NCBI GenBank assembly: GCA_964420995.1
Contig: CAYQUX010000011.1
Span: forward strand, 1-64,000
Length of the DNA: 64,000 bases
Reading direction: 5' to 3'
DNA from: Leptolinea sp964420995
GTDB lineage: Bacteria > Chloroflexota > Anaerolineae > Anaerolineales > Anaerolineaceae
The stretch's first letter is position 1, and every line of letters begins with the position of its first letter. Below, in pieces: positions 63,270 through 64,000 of this stretch. A model generated the notes under the pieces. The model had not been told where the DNA came from. It ran no database searches and worked only from the letters and a program-made list of their open reading frames with translations. The position numbers were made by a program, and so were the translations under genes.

Positions 63270-63764
63270 TCACGGGTGAAGGCCGCTCAAGGCAAATTGG
63301 CGGATTACCCGCTCCTGTTCATCTGATTCCACCGACCCGGGTACCAATCCGCGGATCCATTGGATGGCCGCGTCACCGCCCATGCCCAACTGCCGGGTGG
63401 CCAGGCAGGCGGCGAACAACCCTGTCCGCCCCAGCCCGGCATGGCAGTGGATGGCTATATTGTTTCCCAATCCGGCCAATCGCAGGGTTTCATCAACAGC
63501 GGCGGAGATCGCGGGTATTGTCGTCCCGTGATAATCTTTCATCGCAAGGTGGATCACGGATAGGCCGTCGTGTTCATATCGTTTCCGCAGGTCCTGACCG
63601 GCGTACACCCAGCACTCGGCATCCGGTACCAGCAGAACCACCACGCGGATCTCGTGTTCGAAAAAAGCCTGGTACACCAGTCCGGTGCGGTCATATTGAC
63701 CAAACGGCATGGGACTGCGGTAGATGTTACCCGGCAGTCCCAGCGGTAAGAGCGTCAATTCCAT
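63270..63764 (-). CDS. Dual-specificity / protein tyrosine phosphatase-like protein
   Basis: 164 residues. The P-loop C-x5-R is HCHAGLGRTG with C107 and R113; D77 in MKDYHGT is the likely general acid. The short, single-domain form matches dual-specificity phosphatases of the DSP type. Start is ATG 63764, 22 bases after the stop of the upstream penicillin-binding protein gene; a longer reading would overlap that gene. Its protein or lipid substrate is unknown. Confidence 0.9.
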   Translation of the reverse strand: MELTLLPLGLPGNIYRSPMPFGQYDRTGLVYQAFFEHEIRVVVLLVPDAECWVYAGQDLRKRYEHDGLSVIHLAMKDYHGTTIPAISAAVDETLRLAGLGNNIAIHCHAGLGRTGLFAACLATRQLGMGGDAAIQWIRGLVPGSVESDEQERVIRQFALSGLHP

Positions 63765-63786
63765 ACATATATCGGCGAAACGCTTA

Positions 63787-64000
63787 CTACGGTTCGCGGG
63801 TGGGGGTGGGAGTTTGAGTTTCGGTGGGTGTGGCTGTGGCTTCGCCCAGTTTGTACGCGCGTGATTCCCAGGGCAGCAGATCACCGGGACTGTCTCCCTC
63901 AGAGAAGTACAGGCTGACCACCCGTTTGAAGAAGGGAGCGCCCACTTCGGAGCCCTCACCGCCGTTCTCCACGATCACGGCCACGGCGATGTTCGGTTTG
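63787..64000 (-). CDS. Penicillin-binding protein, C-terminal end (partial)
   Basis: The 5' part lies outside the window. The visible 70 residues begin KPNIAVAVIVENGGEGSEVGAPFFKRVVSLYF (key: VIVENGGEGSE), the closing strand of the transpeptidase domain of class B penicillin-binding proteins such as PBP2/MrdA, then a Thr/Pro tail that ends with a stop at 63787-63789. The partner phosphatase gene follows in the same direction. Confidence 0.8.
   Translation of the reverse strand, partial: KPNIAVAVIVENGGEGSEVGAPFFKRVVSLYFSEGDSPGDLLPWESRAYKLGEATATPTETQTPTPTREP

Noticed and set aside
1..64000. Prophage or integrative element
   Set aside because: No integrase, terminase, capsid, transposase or conjugation gene is present, and the only tRNA gene is intact with no repeated 3' end.

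Overview
The window looks like a chromosomal segment of an uncultured anaerobic member of the Chloroflexota, probably class Anaerolineae. This is inference. It rests on the many lipoproteins and secreted proteins with Pro/Thr-rich linkers after the signal, the GatCAB route to amidated tRNAs, a long PFK of the PPi-PFK-like type, the mercury-methylation pair hgcAB, and the dense dispersed repeats. There is no rRNA, CRISPR array, phage or transposase. One tRNA gene (Pro, anticodon TGG) is present.

Layout. 1-1.02 kb: tandem composite repeats (3 x 297 bp, then 3 x 65 bp). 1.4-7.1 kb (minus): gatC, gatA, a sugar nucleotidyltransferase, a class I aminotransferase and gatB. 7.4-15.4 kb: a tandem family of six paralogous exported proteins (three lipoproteins, three with Sec-type N termini) plus the relic of a seventh, with an unrelated LamG-like lipoprotein on the other strand inside the array. 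I do not recognise this family. 15.5-24 kb: PFK, a lipoprotein esterase, tRNA-Pro, a GT2 glycosyltransferase, RNase HII, a P-type Ca2+-ATPase and GlgC. 24-33 kb: an HD-GYP sensor and a GGDEF protein side by side (opposed c-di-GMP enzymes), a polytopic membrane protein and an OmpR/histidine-kinase pair. 33-37 kb: a BNR-repeat secreted protein, a 28-residue membrane microprotein, a HicB-like/DinB-like fusion, a CHAP-domain protein and a VapBC-type toxin-antitoxin pair.

37.2-38.6 kb: hgcB and hgcA, overlapping by one base, with the cap-helix motif NVWCAAGK and all expected cysteines. The pair implies the organism can make methylmercury. Divergent from it is an operon for a split glutamine-dependent NAD+ synthetase (nitrilase-type subunit plus NadE) and an MFS carrier. 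41.7-50 kb: GerMN-like and SH3 lipoproteins, an SDR, glutamate dehydrogenase with an attenuator-like leader, MsrP and MsrQ (methionine-sulfoxide repair) separated by a sugar-binding protein, and membrane proteins. 51.6-56.2 kb: a TetR repressor, an MFS exporter and a rifampin-phosphotransferase-type enzyme, with near-identical TetR operators before both the regulator and the exporter; this reads as an inducible drug-resistance operon. 56.2-64 kb: repeat fields alternating with a small membrane protein, two exported proteins, a DUF2974-like hydrolase, a dual-specificity phosphatase and the 3' end of a penicillin-binding protein gene cut by the window edge.

The strongest items for a second look are hgcAB, the tandem exported family with its correlated cysteine changes, and the TetR-MFS-phosphotransferase operon.
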